Notes: generated by a model from the sequence alone, not told the origin. Shown: positions 41,404-51,467, counted from the stretch's first letter. The stretch: 64,000 bases of DNA from Parahoeflea alexandrii (GCF_024105735.1 NZ_JAAAML010000004.1:248001-312000); one strand, 5' to 3'. Made by a program: numbers and translations.

Positions 41404-42812
41404 ACTGCTTTCTCCTTCAGCGTTGCTACGGGTGCGGAGACATGGCCATTTTCCTCGAGCCACGCCGCAACCCGCAACGCGATGTCCTCCCGCCACGGTG
41501 CCGCTATGATCTGAACCCCGATCGGCAGCGGGCTTCCCTCAAGCCAAACCGGCACCGAAACCACCGGCAGGCCAATGAAGGATATCGGCTGGGTAAAGAT
41601 ACCCAGATTGGGCCGGACCGGCAGCTCCTTGCCGCCAAGCATGAAGGTCTTCTGGCCGATACGTGGCGCGACACAAGGGGTGGCGGGTGCGATCAGCACA
41701 TCGACCTCTTCGAACAGCGCCTGCATCTGCGCGCGAAACAGGCTGCGGAACTTCTGCGCCTTGGTCACCCAGGCGCCCGGAATCATCGCTCCGGCCAGAA
41801 GCCGGTCGCGCACATCCGGGTCATAATCGGCATGCCGTGTCCTGAGCCGATCAAGATGCAGCGATGCCCCTTCGGCCATGGTGATCAGATAGGCGCTGGC
41901 CCGGGCCAGGGCTGCATTCTCGATGGGCAGAGTCTGGCTCACGCCCAGCGCCGTGCAGATCTTTGCCACGGCGTCAAAGGCTTCCTGATGACCGCCTTCC
42001 TCGAAGAAACCTCCTGCCTTGGCGATCCGCAGGCCGTCGATAGCCGTGCTGGCCGTCAACGTCACAGGCGGGTCAATGCGGTCGGTGCACACCGGATCAA
42101 CCGGATCGGGCCCGGTCATTGCATTGTAGGACAGCGCCAGATCGACGGCGGAGCGGGCCAGCGGTCCGAGGTGATCGAGGCTCGCGACAAACGGGAACGA
42201 ACCGCTGCGGGACAGCCGGCCGTAAGTGGGCTTCAAGCCGAACAGACCGCACAGCGACGACGGCACCCGGATCGAACCGTTGGTGTCGGAGCCAAGCGTC
42301 AGCGGCACGAACCCGGCGGCGGCTGCCGCACCCGATCCACCCGACGAGCCGCCGGTCATGTGTTCGGGCGCGTGCGGATTGCGTGACGGCCCGTCATGAT
42401 AGTTCTCGCCGGTGAAGTCATAGGCATATTCGCCCATGTTGAGCGCACCGAGCAGAATGGCGCCGTTAGCCTCGAGCCGCTCGATCAGGACCGCATCCCT
42501 GGAGGCCGGCGCGAGATCCCGGTTGATCTTCGACCCCGCCAGGGTGGCGATGCCTTTGATATCGAAGAGATTCTTGACAGCGAACGGGACACCGGCAAGC
42601 GGACCGGGATCCTCACCGCGCTTGATCATGGCATCGATGCCGGCTGCCCTCGCCCGTGCCCGCTCATGGGCGACATGGGTGAAGGCGCCGATAGCGCTAT
42701 CATGGGCGTCAATCCTGGCCAGGCATGCCTCGACCACCGTACTTGCCGAAACCTCTCCGCTGCGCACCGTCTCGGCGATTTCCGCTGCTGTCGCGATAGT
42801 CCAGTCGGTCAT
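41400..42812 (-). CDS. atzE: AtzE-family amidase (1-carboxybiuret hydrolase large subunit type)
   Basis: A 470-residue amidase-signature enzyme. The triad is Lys80 (PFAVKNLFDIKG), Ser156 (TGGSSGGSGAAAAAG) and Ser180 (SDTNGSIRVPSSLCGLFGLK). MGEYAYDFTGENYHDGPSRN and FPFVASLDHLGPLARS are the specific AtzE/HpxY signature. AtzE with AtzG converts 1-carboxybiuret to 1,3-dicarboxyurea; HpxY with HpxX acts in oxalurate breakdown. The AtzG-type partner overlaps its start by 4 bases. AtzE is also known from cyanuric acid pathways, but no cyanuric acid hydrolase is present here. Confidence 0.88.
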   Translation of the reverse strand: MTDWTIATAAEIAETVRSGEVSASTVVEACLARIDAHDSAIGAFTHVAHERARARAAGIDAMIKRGEDPGPLAGVPFAVKNLFDIKGIATLAGSKINRDLAPASRDAVLIERLEANGAILLGALNMGEYAYDFTGENYHDGPSRNPHAPEHMTGGSSGGSGAAAAAGFVPLTLGSDTNGSIRVPSSLCGLFGLKPTYGRLSRSGSFPFVASLDHLGPLARSAVDLALSYNAMTGPDPVDPVCTDRIDPPVTLTASTAIDGLRIAKAGGFFEEGGHQEAFDAVAKICTALGVSQTLPIENAALARASAYLITMAEGASLHLDRLRTRHADYDPDVRDRLLAGAMIPGAWVTKAQKFRSLFRAQMQALFEEVDVLIAPATPCVAPRIGQKTFMLGGKELPVRPNLGIFTQPISFIGLPVVSVPVWLEGSPLPIGVQIIAAPWREDIALRVAAWLEENGHVSAPVATLKEKAV

Positions 42813-42997
42813 GGCTTGAACACCGGTGCAGGTTCTGCCTCGTCATCGAGCGGCAGCGCCAAAAGCCCAGCTGCGATACCGCGCGCGGCAACCAGGTGGG
42901 CGACAATGCCGGGACGATAGGCCGGCTCATCGGGCAGACCGAGATAGGCGAGCATGCTCCGGGCAATCGCGTCCGGGTCAAATTCATCCTGTGTCAC
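42809..42997 (-). CDS. atzG: AtzG-like small subunit (DUF4089)
   Basis: A 62-residue helical protein: [20 protein letters not shown], then [20 protein letters not shown]. Members of this family (AtzG, HpxX) bind AtzE-type amidases in the way GatC binds GatA and are needed for stable activity. It overlaps the amidase gene and the hydrolase gene on either side by 4 bases each. Small genes of this kind are easily missed; overlap and family match support it. Confidence 0.85.
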   Translation of the reverse strand: MTQDEFDPDAIARSMLAYLGLPDEPAYRPGIVAHLVAARGIAAGLLALPLDDEAEPAPVFKP

Positions 42998-43674
42998 GCG
43001 GAAACCTCCTCTGTCTCGAACGCCACAGCCAGATTGGCCAGCGGGGCGGCCCAGCCGACAATCCCGCCTTGCGCGGTGATCATCTCTATGGTGGCCGTCT
43101 TGAAGTGTTCAAAATAGCTTTCGGTGGCATCGGTGACCAGCAGGCATTCATAACCGCGGTCATTGGCTTCGCGCATTGATGTCTGCACGCAGACTTCCGT
43201 TGTCACGCCGGCAAAGACAAGATGGGTGATGCCTTCAGCCTGAAGTCTTTCGTGCAGCCCGGTGTTCCAGAACATGCCCTTGCCGGGCTTGTCGATGACC
43301 CATTCCCCCTCGACCGGCGCCAGAGCATCAACGATCTGGTTGCCCGGCTCGCCACGCACCAAGAGCCGCCCCATCGGACCTTCCTCGCCGATCCGCACCG
43401 AGGCATTGCCGCGCGCCACCTTGCTCGGCGGGCAATCCGACATGTCGGGAAGATGGGCTTCGCGCGTGTGGATCACCGTGAGGCCCCGATTGCGGAACAG
43501 CGCGATCAGATCAGCCACCGTCGGGATGATCGCCACAAGACGCGAGACATCATTGCCGAGTGCATCACCAAAGCCACCCGGCTCGATGAAATCACGCTGC
43601 ATGTCGATGACGACGAGGGCTGTGCCCGCTTCCGGAAACCGGTAGTCATAGGGCTCTGCCTTGACGCTCCGCAT
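42994..43674 (-). CDS. Isochorismatase-fold cysteine hydrolase (second; triuret or guanylurea hydrolase candidate)
   Basis: A 226-residue isochorismatase-like hydrolase with the Asp-Lys-Cys triad Asp24 ([14 protein letters not shown]), Lys129 ([14 protein letters not shown]) and Cys162 ([20 protein letters not shown]). It differs from the clear BiuH at 45241 (for example [12 protein letters not shown] instead of [12 protein letters not shown]), so the two probably take different substrates. Known relatives hydrolyse biuret, triuret, guanylurea and N-carbamoylsarcosine. ATG 43674 is chosen; the longer frame runs into the ATPase gene. It ends with a 4-base overlap onto atzG, so its product may feed AtzE directly. 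Confidence 0.82.
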   Translation of the reverse strand: MRSVKAEPYDYRFPEAGTALVVIDMQRDFIEPGGFGDALGNDVSRLVAIIPTVADLIALFRNRGLTVIHTREAHLPDMSDCPPSKVARGNASVRIGEEGPMGRLLVRGEPGNQIVDALAPVEGEWVIDKPGKGMFWNTGLHERLQAEGITHLVFAGVTTEVCVQTSMREANDRGYECLLVTDATESYFEHFKTATIEMITAQGGIVGWAAPLANLAVAFETEEVSA

Positions 43675-43678
43675 GGTG

Positions 43679-45244
43679 TCAGTGCCCCGCCATGTATTTG
43701 CCGATAGTGTTGCGGTCGGTCTCGTCGATTGGCGCCTGGTAGGTGATCTGCCCGCCCGACATGACCGCCACCCGGTCTGAAAGCTCGAGGATTTCATCGA
43801 GATCCTCCGACACCAGCAGGATCGCCGCCCCCTTGTTGCGCTGATCGATGAGCTGCGCCCGGATCTCCGCGACCGAGGCGAAATCCAGCCCGAAACAGGG
43901 ATTGGCGACGATCAGCACATTCACGTCGCCCGAAAGTTCCCGGGCCAGGATGGTTCTCTGCACATTGCCGCCGGAAAGGTTCTCGATCGGCGTCTCTGCC
44001 GATGGCGTCTTGACGTGGTACTTGTCGATAAGTCTTACGGCATTGTCCCGCATGGCAGCCGGTTTCAGCCACCAGCCGATGCTGGCCATCGGAGCCTTGT
44101 CGAAACTGCGGAAGGCGATGTTTTCGGACACGCTCATGCGTTTGACGGCGGCGTTTTTCAACGGCTCCTCGGGCAGGCCGAAGACTTTCAGATCGGCGAA
44201 ATCCTTCCGGGTCGCGTCAAAGCGCCGGCCGTTTACAATCACGGCACCACCGGCAAGGCTGCGCTGACCGGCCAATGCTTCCACCAGTTCCGACTGGCCG
44301 TTGCCTGACACGCCGGCGATGCCGACGATCTCGCCCCCGCGGATCTTGAGATTGACGGCATCGACCGCCCGCATGCCTTCATTGTCATCGACGCTGAGGC
44401 CGGCGATCTCAATCGTGCTCTTGGGTTCGACCCTCGCCAGTCGCGGCGCCTTTTCGCGCATCTGCGCCTCGCCGATCATCATTTTCGACATGTCGTCGGT
44501 GCTCAGGTCGTTTACCGATCCACTGCCTGCCAGTTTGCCGCGCCGCAGAACCGTGACCCGGTCGGCAAAGGCATTCACCTCGCGGAACTTGTGGGTGATC
44601 ATCAGTACAGTGATATCGCCGGCGCGCGCCATGTCGTGCAACAGGCCAAGGATCTCGTCGGCTTCACCCGGCGTGAGCACCGATGTCGGCTCATCAAGGA
44701 TCAGGAAGCGCTGGTTGAGATAGAGCTGCTTGAGGATTTCGAGCTTCTGCTTCTCGCCCGCCGACAAATCGGCCGCGACCGTATTGAGCGGAACCCGGAA
44801 CGGCATGCGTTCCATGAAGGCCTGCAGCTCTTCCTTTTCTTTCGCCCATTTGATCACGGCGGGCGCATCGGCGCGCGATATCACCATGTTTTCCGCGGCG
44901 GTCAGACAGGGCACAAGCGTGAAATGCTGATAGACCATGCCGATGCCGGCGGCCTGCGCATCCGCGGGCGCCTTGATGAGGACTTCGCGATTGTCGACCA
45001 GCAATTGTCCGCGGGTCGGCTGGTAGAAGCCCATGATGCATTTGACCAGCGTCGACTTGCCCGCACCGTTTTCGCCCAGAAGCGCGTGGAATTCCCCCGC
45101 ACCGACCTTGATCGAGACATCATCAAGGGCGACCAGCGAGCCGAAGACCTTGGTCATTGACACGGTTTCGAGCGAGAACGCGCCGGTTCGTCCACCAGCC
45201 ACCGGATGGGACGATAGATCCTCCGGGAGAGCCAACGCGGTCAT
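43679..45244 (-). CDS. BMP-type ABC transporter ATP-binding protein (two ABC domains)
   Basis: A 521-residue double ATPase of the simple sugar/nucleoside group. The first Walker A is [17 protein letters not shown], with [20 protein letters not shown] and [20 protein letters not shown]; the second domain has the reduced loop [14 protein letters not shown] and [19 protein letters not shown]. It powers the importer whose two permeases and binding protein are encoded at 46985-50200. It is wedged between two hydrolase genes, 4 bases from one and overlapping the other by 4. Confidence 0.92.
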   Translation of the reverse strand: MTALALPEDLSSHPVAGGRTGAFSLETVSMTKVFGSLVALDDVSIKVGAGEFHALLGENGAGKSTLVKCIMGFYQPTRGQLLVDNREVLIKAPADAQAAGIGMVYQHFTLVPCLTAAENMVISRADAPAVIKWAKEKEELQAFMERMPFRVPLNTVAADLSAGEKQKLEILKQLYLNQRFLILDEPTSVLTPGEADEILGLLHDMARAGDITVLMITHKFREVNAFADRVTVLRRGKLAGSGSVNDLSTDDMSKMMIGEAQMREKAPRLARVEPKSTIEIAGLSVDDNEGMRAVDAVNLKIRGGEIVGIAGVSGNGQSELVEALAGQRSLAGGAVIVNGRRFDATRKDFADLKVFGLPEEPLKNAAVKRMSVSENIAFRSFDKAPMASIGWWLKPAAMRDNAVRLIDKYHVKTPSAETPIENLSGGNVQRTILARELSGDVNVLIVANPCFGLDFASVAEIRAQLIDQRNKGAAILLVSEDLDEILELSDRVAVMSGGQITYQAPIDETDRNTIGKYMAGH

Positions 45245-45957
45245 GCCATCTGCTCCAGCGCGTCGAGCACGATGGCGCTGGTGGCAACCGCGCCGAACAC
45301 ACCGCCCTGCATCTTGATCATGTCGATGGCGGCGAGATGGTTTTCGCGCTTGGTGGCACCACAGCCATCCTCAACCATCAGGCATTCGAAGCCGCGATCG
45401 TTGGCCTCGCGCATGGTGGTGTGGACGCAGACATCGGTGGTGATGCCGGTCAGGATGATGTTGCGGATGCCCTTGACGTGCAGCAGCATTTCCAGGTCCG
45501 TGGCGCAGAACGAGCCCTTGCCCGGTTTGTCGATGATAGGCTCGCCCGAAATCGGAGCCAGTTCATCGATGATCTCCCAGCCCGGCTCACCCCGCACAAG
45601 AATACGTCCGCATGGGCCGGGATCGCCGATGCCGGCGCCAATGCGCTGCGAGCGCCAGCGCTTGTTGGCCGGCAGGTCCGACAGATCGGGGCGGTGGCCT
45701 TCGCGGGTGTGAATGACCGTCATGCCCTTGGCGCGCGCCGCATTCAGCAGCGAGCTGATCGGTCCAATCGGTGCGCGGGTGAGAGACAGGTCATAGCCCA
45801 TCTTGTCGACATAGCCGCCCGGACCGCAGAAATCGGTCTGCATGTCGATGATTATGAGGGCGGTGTTGGCGGCGCTGAGGTTGCCGTCATAGGGCCAGGG
45901 ATAGGGATCCGCCTGCACCGGACCATCGGCCACGACGGCTGCGGACACAGCATTCAT
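45241..45957 (-). CDS. biuH: Biuret amidohydrolase (isochorismatase fold)
   Basis: A 238-residue hydrolase very like the rhizobial BiuH proteins: [40 protein letters not shown] (Asp38), [39 protein letters not shown] (Lys144) and [20 protein letters not shown] (Cys177). BiuH hydrolyses biuret to allophanate and ammonia, and the allophanate goes to AtzF encoded nearby. It overlaps the ATPase gene and the formamidase gene by 4 bases each. Identification rests on remembered family signatures. Confidence 0.82.
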   Translation of the reverse strand: MNAVSAAVVADGPVQADPYPWPYDGNLSAANTALIIIDMQTDFCGPGGYVDKMGYDLSLTRAPIGPISSLLNAARAKGMTVIHTREGHRPDLSDLPANKRWRSQRIGAGIGDPGPCGRILVRGEPGWEIIDELAPISGEPIIDKPGKGSFCATDLEMLLHVKGIRNIILTGITTDVCVHTTMREANDRGFECLMVEDGCGATKRENHLAAIDMIKMQGGVFGAVATSAIVLDALEQMA

Positions 45958-46973
45958 TCAGCCGCCTCCCCGAGCTTGGTTTCGCCATAGCGCCGGGTCG
46001 GACGCTCGAAGCCGCAGGAGGTGCCGTCGGTGTGAACCACCTCGTCTTCCCAGGGCAGCCGGTAGGTGCCCGCCACCATGTCCTTCATGAAGGTATAGGG
46101 ACAATCCTGCGCGCCGCCGAGAACTGCGGTGTAACCGCGATGGCCGAGCTGGTAGATGTTGTTTTCGACCGACCAGTGCTTGCGTGCCTCGCGCACCAGG
46201 TCGGGGCGCACCTCAGCGGTAATGATCTCGTCGACACGGCCGGATGTGCCGTGGGCGAGCACGGTGCCATCGAAATTGACGATCATGCCCTCGCCCATGG
46301 AATCAAAGGTACCGTCCGATCCGCACATGCAGACATTGGCGGTGACCATCAGATTGCTGAACGAGTTGGAAAGGTTGGTGAAGCGCCAGCTGTCGCGGAT
46401 CGGCGCGGTGTAACCTGCGGTCCTGAGCATGATCTCCGCGCCCTTGTAGGCGCATTCCCGCGCCATCTCCGGGAACATGCCGTCATGGCAGATGATCAGC
46501 GCCAGCTTGCAACCCTTCGGACCGTCGATCACCGGAATGCCGAGATCGCCCGGCTCCCAGGGCTCGACCGGAACCCAGGGGTGGAGCTTGCGGTAGTAGA
46601 GCTGCACCTCGCCCTGATCGTCGATGACGATGCCGGTATTGTAGGGATTGCCGCCCGGATTGTATTCCATGATCGAGAAACAACCCCAAATCGAATTGTC
46701 GATGCAGGCCTGCTTGAAGGCTGCGACCTCCGGTCCGTCCATCGACACCATGATCTCCGGATTGGTGTCCATCGACAGGCCGTGCAGCGCATATTCAGGA
46801 AACACCACGAGATCCATCGTCGCCATGTTGCGCCGCGCCTTGCCGACCATGGCAACGATCTTCTCGGTCTGCCGGGCAAGATCATGCCGGGTCTTGATCA
46901 GCGGCAGCTGCAATTGGACAACGCCGATGACGACGCCGTTGGGAGTCTTGTTCAATCCGCCAAGTGCGCTCAT
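45954..46973 (-). CDS. amiF: Formamidase (nitrilase superfamily)
   Basis: A 339-residue nitrilase-superfamily enzyme of the formamidase type. It begins [20 protein letters not shown], as in AmiF, and its triad is Glu60 ([10 protein letters not shown]), Lys129 ([14 protein letters not shown]) and Cys162 ([16 protein letters not shown]). The length matches AmiF (about 335). AmiF converts formamide to formate and ammonia. ATG 46973 is chosen on family length; the frame upstream runs into the permease gene. Its place between an importer and BiuH suggests that formamide, or a formyl-N compound, is produced from the imported substrate. Confidence 0.88.
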   Translation of the reverse strand: MSALGGLNKTPNGVVIGVVQLQLPLIKTRHDLARQTEKIVAMVGKARRNMATMDLVVFPEYALHGLSMDTNPEIMVSMDGPEVAAFKQACIDNSIWGCFSIMEYNPGGNPYNTGIVIDDQGEVQLYYRKLHPWVPVEPWEPGDLGIPVIDGPKGCKLALIICHDGMFPEMARECAYKGAEIMLRTAGYTAPIRDSWRFTNLSNSFSNLMVTANVCMCGSDGTFDSMGEGMIVNFDGTVLAHGTSGRVDEIITAEVRPDLVREARKHWSVENNIYQLGHRGYTAVLGGAQDCPYTFMKDMVAGTYRLPWEDEVVHTDGTSCGFERPTRRYGETKLGEAAE

Positions 46974-46984
46974 GCTTTCGTCTC

Positions 46985-47902
46985 CTATTTCGCGATGGAT
47001 AGTTCGCCCGGCGCCGCGCGGGCCGAGTTGCTTCCGGTTGCGGCAACCATGATGAAAAGTGTCAGGATGTAGGGCGCCGCATTGAAGAAGTAGTAGCCCT
47101 GGCTGATGCCGACGGACTGCAGTGCCGGGCCAAGCGCGCCGGCGGCGCCGAACAAAAGGGCTGCGAGGATACAACGCAGCGGGTTCCAGCGCGCGAAGAT
47201 CACGAGGGCTACCGCCATCAGGCCCTGGCCCGAGGACAGACCCTCGTTCCAGCTCCCAGGATAGGACAGCGAGAGAAACGCCCCGCCGATTCCGGCGAGA
47301 AAGCCGCCAGCCGCGGTCGCCAGGATCCGCACCTTGATCGGGTTGATGCCCATGGCACGGGCGGCGGGCTCGGAATCACCGGTCATGCGGACGACCAGGC
47401 CGACGCGGGTGTTGGCCAATGCCCACCACATGACGATCGCGATGAGAATGCCGACGATGAAGAGCGGGTTGATTTCAAGCGCCTGCTGAAGTGCCGGGTT
47501 CGACGCCCAGCCGCCAAGCGGCAGGCTTTCGAGCCGCGGCGCAGAGGGCTGGATGTAGGGCTTGCCGAAGAAGAAGGCGACTCCGATGCCGAACGACATC
47601 ATGGCAATACCGACGGCAATGTCATTGACCTTCTTGAGGCTGCAGATGCTGCCATGCATCAGGCCGAGGAAGACGCCGGAAAAGCCGGCTGCAAGAACGC
47701 CGAGCCAGGGTGAGCCGGTGTGAAAGGAGATGGCGTAGGCAACCATGGCGCCGAGCACCAGGTTGCCCTCGAGCCCGAGATTGATGCGGCCGGATTTTTC
47801 GGTGAGCGTTTCACCCAGCGCCACGAAAATGAACGGGGTCGAGACCCGTATGGCCCCGCCGAGCATGGCGATCAGAATGGTGGTAAGGGCTTCGGCCGTC
47901 AT
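46985..47902 (-). CDS. BMP-type ABC transporter permease (second)
   Basis: A 305-residue permease (BPD_transp_2 family) with about eight hydrophobic helices and the segments GETLTEKSGRINLGLEGNLV and VNDIAVGIAMMSFGIGVAFF. These are typical of the permeases of nucleoside/BMP-type importers. It overlaps the other permease by 4 bases and is 11 bases before the formamidase gene. Confidence 0.92.
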   Translation of the reverse strand: MTAEALTTILIAMLGGAIRVSTPFIFVALGETLTEKSGRINLGLEGNLVLGAMVAYAISFHTGSPWLGVLAAGFSGVFLGLMHGSICSLKKVNDIAVGIAMMSFGIGVAFFFGKPYIQPSAPRLESLPLGGWASNPALQQALEINPLFIVGILIAIVMWWALANTRVGLVVRMTGDSEPAARAMGINPIKVRILATAAGGFLAGIGGAFLSLSYPGSWNEGLSSGQGLMAVALVIFARWNPLRCILAALLFGAAGALGPALQSVGISQGYYFFNAAPYILTLFIMVAATGSNSARAAPGELSIAK

Positions 47903-49008
47903 GTCCGCTCCGTGCTGATTTTGGGCTGGAAGATCGCGAAGCGGCCGTAGAGGCTGTCGCTGGCCAGCAGCACCACGAAGATGATGCCCTGCAGCACCAG
48001 TGCCGTTGCGTCGGGCATATCCATCCGGCGCTGGATGAGACCGCCCGAGGCCTCAATGGCGCCGAACATGATCGCCACAGGCACGATCATCAGCGGATTG
48101 TGCCGGGCCAGGAACGCTACCAGAATTCCGGTGAAGCCGTAGCCGGCGACCAGCGAGGCATTGGCCTGGCCATGAATGGCGGCGACTTCGAAATAGCCTG
48201 CGAGACCGGCGCAGGCGCCGGCAATGGCCGAGCAGACAACAATAAGAGTGCCGACGGGCAGCCCCTGGGCGAGTGCCGCGCGGGGATTGCCACCGGTGAC
48301 ACGGGCGGCAAATCCGAAAGTGGTCCGCGACATCAGGACCTGCAGGGCCACGGCCAGGACCAGGCCGAAGACAAGGCCCCAGTGCACATCGGTGCCTGGA
48401 ATGTTGCCGACCATGTAGTCCTTGCCGATCGGCATGGTGGAGGGCTTGTTCTGGGACGCCGGGTCGCGCAGGGCGCCCTCGACGAAGAAGTTCATGATGG
48501 CGATGGCGATGTAAGTAAGCAGCAGGGTCGAGATGGTCTCGTTGACGCCGCGCGAGTGCTTGAGCCAGCCGGCAATGGCATTCCAGGCGCCGCCGGCGGC
48601 CATGGCAATGAGCACCATCAGCAGCATCGTCAGATAGACCGGCGCCTCGGCCGAGACGAGCGGAATGGCGAGCGCGGCCGCGGCAAAGCCACCGATCACC
48701 AGCGCGCCCTCGGCACCGATCATGACCAGGCCGATGCGCGCCGGGATGGCAAAGGCAAGTCCGGTCAGGATCAGCGGCGTGGCACGCTGCAACGTGTTCT
48801 GGAGCGAGAACGAGGAGCCGAAGCCACCGCGCCAGACCAGCTCGAAAAACTGTAGCGGGCTCTTGCCCAACAGCGTCAGGAACACCGAAAAAATGATGGC
48901 CGAAGCAACCAGGGCTCCAAGCGGTATGGCTACCGCCTCGATCGAAGCGCGGATGCGGGCAGTATCATAGGCGGGAGGTGTGGCGAACGACGTCTCTGCT
49001 TGTGCCAT
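47899..49008 (-). CDS. BMP-type ABC transporter permease (first)
   Basis: A 369-residue integral membrane permease of the BPD_transp_2 family. LVWRGGFGSSFSLQNTLQRA, ATPLILTGLAFAIPARIGLV and MIGAEGALVIGGFAAAALAI are the hallmark stretch, followed by NETISTLLLTYIAIAIMNFF. Together with the permease encoded next it forms the heterodimeric channel. The start at 49008 is 76 bases after the binding-protein stop, a gap that contains a perfect hairpin. Confidence 0.92.
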   Translation of the reverse strand: MAQAETSFATPPAYDTARIRASIEAVAIPLGALVASAIIFSVFLTLLGKSPLQFFELVWRGGFGSSFSLQNTLQRATPLILTGLAFAIPARIGLVMIGAEGALVIGGFAAAALAIPLVSAEAPVYLTMLLMVLIAMAAGGAWNAIAGWLKHSRGVNETISTLLLTYIAIAIMNFFVEGALRDPASQNKPSTMPIGKDYMVGNIPGTDVHWGLVFGLVLAVALQVLMSRTTFGFAARVTGGNPRAALAQGLPVGTLIVVCSAIAGACAGLAGYFEVAAIHGQANASLVAGYGFTGILVAFLARHNPLMIVPVAIMFGAIEASGGLIQRRMDMPDATALVLQGIIFVVLLASDSLYGRFAIFQPKISTERT

Positions 49009-49042
49009 GCCTGATCACGATCATTTCCGAAGGCAAACAAAT

Positions 49043-49072
49043 CGGGCTGCGCAGGTTTTTCCGCGCAGCCCG
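49043..49072 (-). terminator. Perfect hairpin after the BMP binding-protein gene
   Basis: A 10-base perfect inverted repeat (CGGGCTGCGC, loop AGGTTTTTCC, GCGCAGCCCG) lies just after the binding-protein stop and before the permease genes. Probably a partial terminator or mRNA stabiliser giving more binding protein than permease. Confidence 0.6.
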
Positions 49073-49084
49073 GCGACAGGTCGG

Positions 49085-50200
49085 TCAGGTGATCGAGCCG
49101 ATAACGCCCTCAAGCAGGTAGTTCATGCCATCGAGAACCGGATCGTAGTTGTCGAAGGTCTTGTCGAGGACCAGATTGCCCTGGTTGTCCTTGAGCGGGC
49201 CGACATAGATCGGCTTGCCTTCCTTGAGGCCGGCGATTGCCGCATCGGCTGCGGCGATGGCTTCCGGCGTGGCGCCGGCACCGTAGGCGGTGTTCTTGAC
49301 CATGTCATTGTGGTAGCCGCCGACGACCACGTTCGGCAGGGTTTCACCCTTGGCGAGCATATCGGCATACATCGAGTAGATGGTTTCCCACTTGTACTCC
49401 GCGCCGGTGATGAAGCCCTTGGGCGCCAGTGCCGCCTGCGAGGCATTGTGACCGCAGCTCTTCACGCCGCGGCCTTCGGCGGTCTCGATGACCACCTTGG
49501 GACCGTCGACATGGCAGGTGAGCACGTCGCAGCCCGCATCCACGAGAGCGTTGGCAGCTTCGGCCTCGCGCACCGGCAAAGACCAGTCACCGGTGAAGAT
49601 GACCTGCACCTCAACATTCGGATTGACCGAGCGTGCGCCCAGCAGCACCGAGTTGATGTTGGAGAGCACTGTCGGGATCGGCTTGGCCGCGACAAAGCCG
49701 ATCTTGTTGGTTGTCGTGCTCAGGCCTGCGGCCACGCCATCCACATAATGAGCCTGGTTGAGGTAGCAGAAGTAGCTGCCCAGATTGGCCGGGTGCTTGT
49801 CCTCGCTCCACAACGGCGCCGCGTGACGGAACTGGACGTCGGGATACTTGTTGGCGAGATCGATCATGAACGGCTCGAAATAGCCGAACGAAGTTCCGAG
49901 GATCAGGTTTGCTCCGTCGAGGTTGATCATCGATTCCATCGACTTGGAGACAGAATCGGTCTCTGGAACGTTTTCCTCTTCGATAACGGTGACATTGTCG
50001 GTCGACTTGAGAATCTCCATCGCGACCGCGTGCGCCTGGTTCCAGCCGAAATCATCGCGCGGACCAACATACACTGCCCCGAGCACTACGCCGTCGGCGG
50101 CTGATGCAGCCTTGATGAAAGGCATCGGCAGCGCCATTGCCGCGATGCCGGCAGCGCCGGTCTTCAAGATCGAACGCCGTGAAATCTGTTTTGTAGCCAT
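49085..50200 (-). CDS. BMP-family ABC transporter substrate-binding protein with a Tat signal
   Basis: A 371-residue basic membrane protein (BMP/PnrA) family binding protein. The leader carries a Tat motif (SRRSILKTGAAGIAAMALPM) and the mature part begins GVVLGAVYVGPRDDFGWNQA, a typical ligand-loop sequence. DLANKYPDVQFRHAAPLW and LNQAHYVDGVAAGLSTTTNK follow. BMP proteins mostly bind nucleosides and purines, and some bind other small N-containing compounds. Tat export is uncommon for a binding protein and implies folding before export. First gene of the 50200-to-39576 operon. Confidence 0.9.
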   Translation of the reverse strand: MATKQISRRSILKTGAAGIAAMALPMPFIKAASAADGVVLGAVYVGPRDDFGWNQAHAVAMEILKSTDNVTVIEEENVPETDSVSKSMESMINLDGANLILGTSFGYFEPFMIDLANKYPDVQFRHAAPLWSEDKHPANLGSYFCYLNQAHYVDGVAAGLSTTTNKIGFVAAKPIPTVLSNINSVLLGARSVNPNVEVQVIFTGDWSLPVREAEAANALVDAGCDVLTCHVDGPKVVIETAEGRGVKSCGHNASQAALAPKGFITGAEYKWETIYSMYADMLAKGETLPNVVVGGYHNDMVKNTAYGAGATPEAIAAADAAIAGLKEGKPIYVGPLKDNQGNLVLDKTFDNYDPVLDGMNYLLEGVIGSIT

Positions 50201-50495
50201 GTCCAGTTCCTTTGCTGGCTTTGCGAACCCCTGCTATGGCCGGATCTGGGAGACACCCGGTTGCCAGTGGTTTTGCAAGACGCATGCCAGTTCGAACAGA
50301 TTAGTTTTTGTTATATTTTACAAATAGATAGGGAAACCACCTCGAGAGGGCGGAATCCGGAAGGACGAAATCAGGGCAGCGGAAGGCGAAATTATGAACA
50401 AAATATAAATAGCGCTCATTTTTTGAGCATAATTTCTCTCATTGCATACATTAGCGCCCTGAAGGCGGTCCGCGTCTGGAATCCACGCCTCCCTC
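50201..50495. promoter_or_regulatory. AT-rich promoter region of the BMP operon
   Basis: This 295-base gap between two minus-strand genes is markedly AT-rich (for example 50390-50455) and holds no gene. A short inverted repeat GCTCA-TTTTT-TGAGC covers 50414-50428 and TTGCATACATTAG lies near 50441. This is the likely promoter and GntR-binding region for the operon starting at 50200; the exact promoter boxes are not clear. Confidence 0.5.
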
Positions 50496-51458
50496 TCAGG
50501 CGAGACCGCTCGCCTTGTAGGTCGGATTCAACCTGCTCTCCAGGTAGTCATCACCCCGAATGGGGTCATAGCGCGCCGGGTTGCCGGGCCCGCTGCAGGT
50601 CGGCAGACATTCGACGATCGCGTCGGGGTTCGGGTCAAGGAAGAAGGCGATCGAGTAACGCTCGCGGCCGGCCGGGCTGACAACCCGGTGGGGCGTCGAG
50701 ACATAGGTGTCGTTGGTCCATCGCATCAGGCAATCGCCGATGTTGCAGACAAAGGCGCCGGGAATGTAGGGCGCCTTGATCCAGTCGCCGGTTCGCGTGC
50801 GCACCTCGAGACCGCCGACTTCATCGGTCAGAAGCAGCGTCACGCAGCCATAGTCCGTATGCGCACCCGCCCCCATCTGGCCGTCTTCAACGACGCCACG
50901 CTGCGGCGGATAATGCAACAGCCGCAGCGTGGCCAGCGGCCGGTCGAGCTTGTCCTCGAAATGGTCCGCATCCAGCCCGAGTTCGGTGGCAAAGGCCATA
51001 TGCAGGCGACGGCCGATATCCAGTGCGGTTTCAAAGTAATCGAGCATGGTCTCGCGGAACCCCGGCTGGTCCGGCCAGAGATTGAGAGCCCGGAACCGGG
51101 CTCCGGTGACAAGTTCGGGATCGTCTGCCGCAAGCTCAAGGCCGATGTTGAAAGCCTCCTTGAGGTCCGCCGGCTTGGACGGATCCAGCGCCTCGCCGCG
51201 CATCGGCACATAGCCGCGGTTGCCGGTGGAGGGAGAGATCTCGACCTGTTTCTTGACGTCTTCGGCAAGCGCGAAGAAATCGCGAGACGTAGCAAACAGG
51301 GCTTCAATGTCGTCGAGCGAAAGGCCGTGACCCTTGATGTAGAAAAAGCCGATGCCGCGACAGGCGTCGCCGATCAGGGATGCGGTCCTTGCAATCTCTT
51401 GCCGATCCATACCGTAGAGGCTCTTGATGTCGATGACTGGAATATTCTGTTCAGACAT
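50496..51458 (-). CDS. Fe(II)/2-oxoglutarate-dependent oxygenase (isopenicillin N synthase-like)
   Basis: A 320-residue IPNS-like oxygenase. The iron ligands are His200 and Asp202 (GAHTDYGCVTLL) and His257 (VSTPHRVVSP); Arg267 and Ser269 (RYSIAFFLDPN) bind the co-substrate carboxylate. It hydroxylates or demethylates a small molecule with O2. Only 9 bases separate it from the deaminase-like gene upstream, so the two enzymes probably act in one pathway. Bacterial relatives include enzymes acting on purines, pyrimidines and N-alkyl groups; substrate unknown. Confidence 0.9.
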   Translation of the reverse strand: MSEQNIPVIDIKSLYGMDRQEIARTASLIGDACRGIGFFYIKGHGLSLDDIEALFATSRDFFALAEDVKKQVEISPSTGNRGYVPMRGEALDPSKPADLKEAFNIGLELAADDPELVTGARFRALNLWPDQPGFRETMLDYFETALDIGRRLHMAFATELGLDADHFEDKLDRPLATLRLLHYPPQRGVVEDGQMGAGAHTDYGCVTLLLTDEVGGLEVRTRTGDWIKAPYIPGAFVCNIGDCLMRWTNDTYVSTPHRVVSPAGRERYSIAFFLDPNPDAIVECLPTCSGPGNPARYDPIRGDDYLESRLNPTYKASGLA

Positions 51459-51467
51459 GGGTTTTCC

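Noticed and set aside
40262-42997. Pure oxalurate (hpx) operon
   Set aside because: AtzE/G/H-like proteins also occur in hpx operons, but BiuH and AtzF next to them favour the carboxybiuret reading; not fully excluded.
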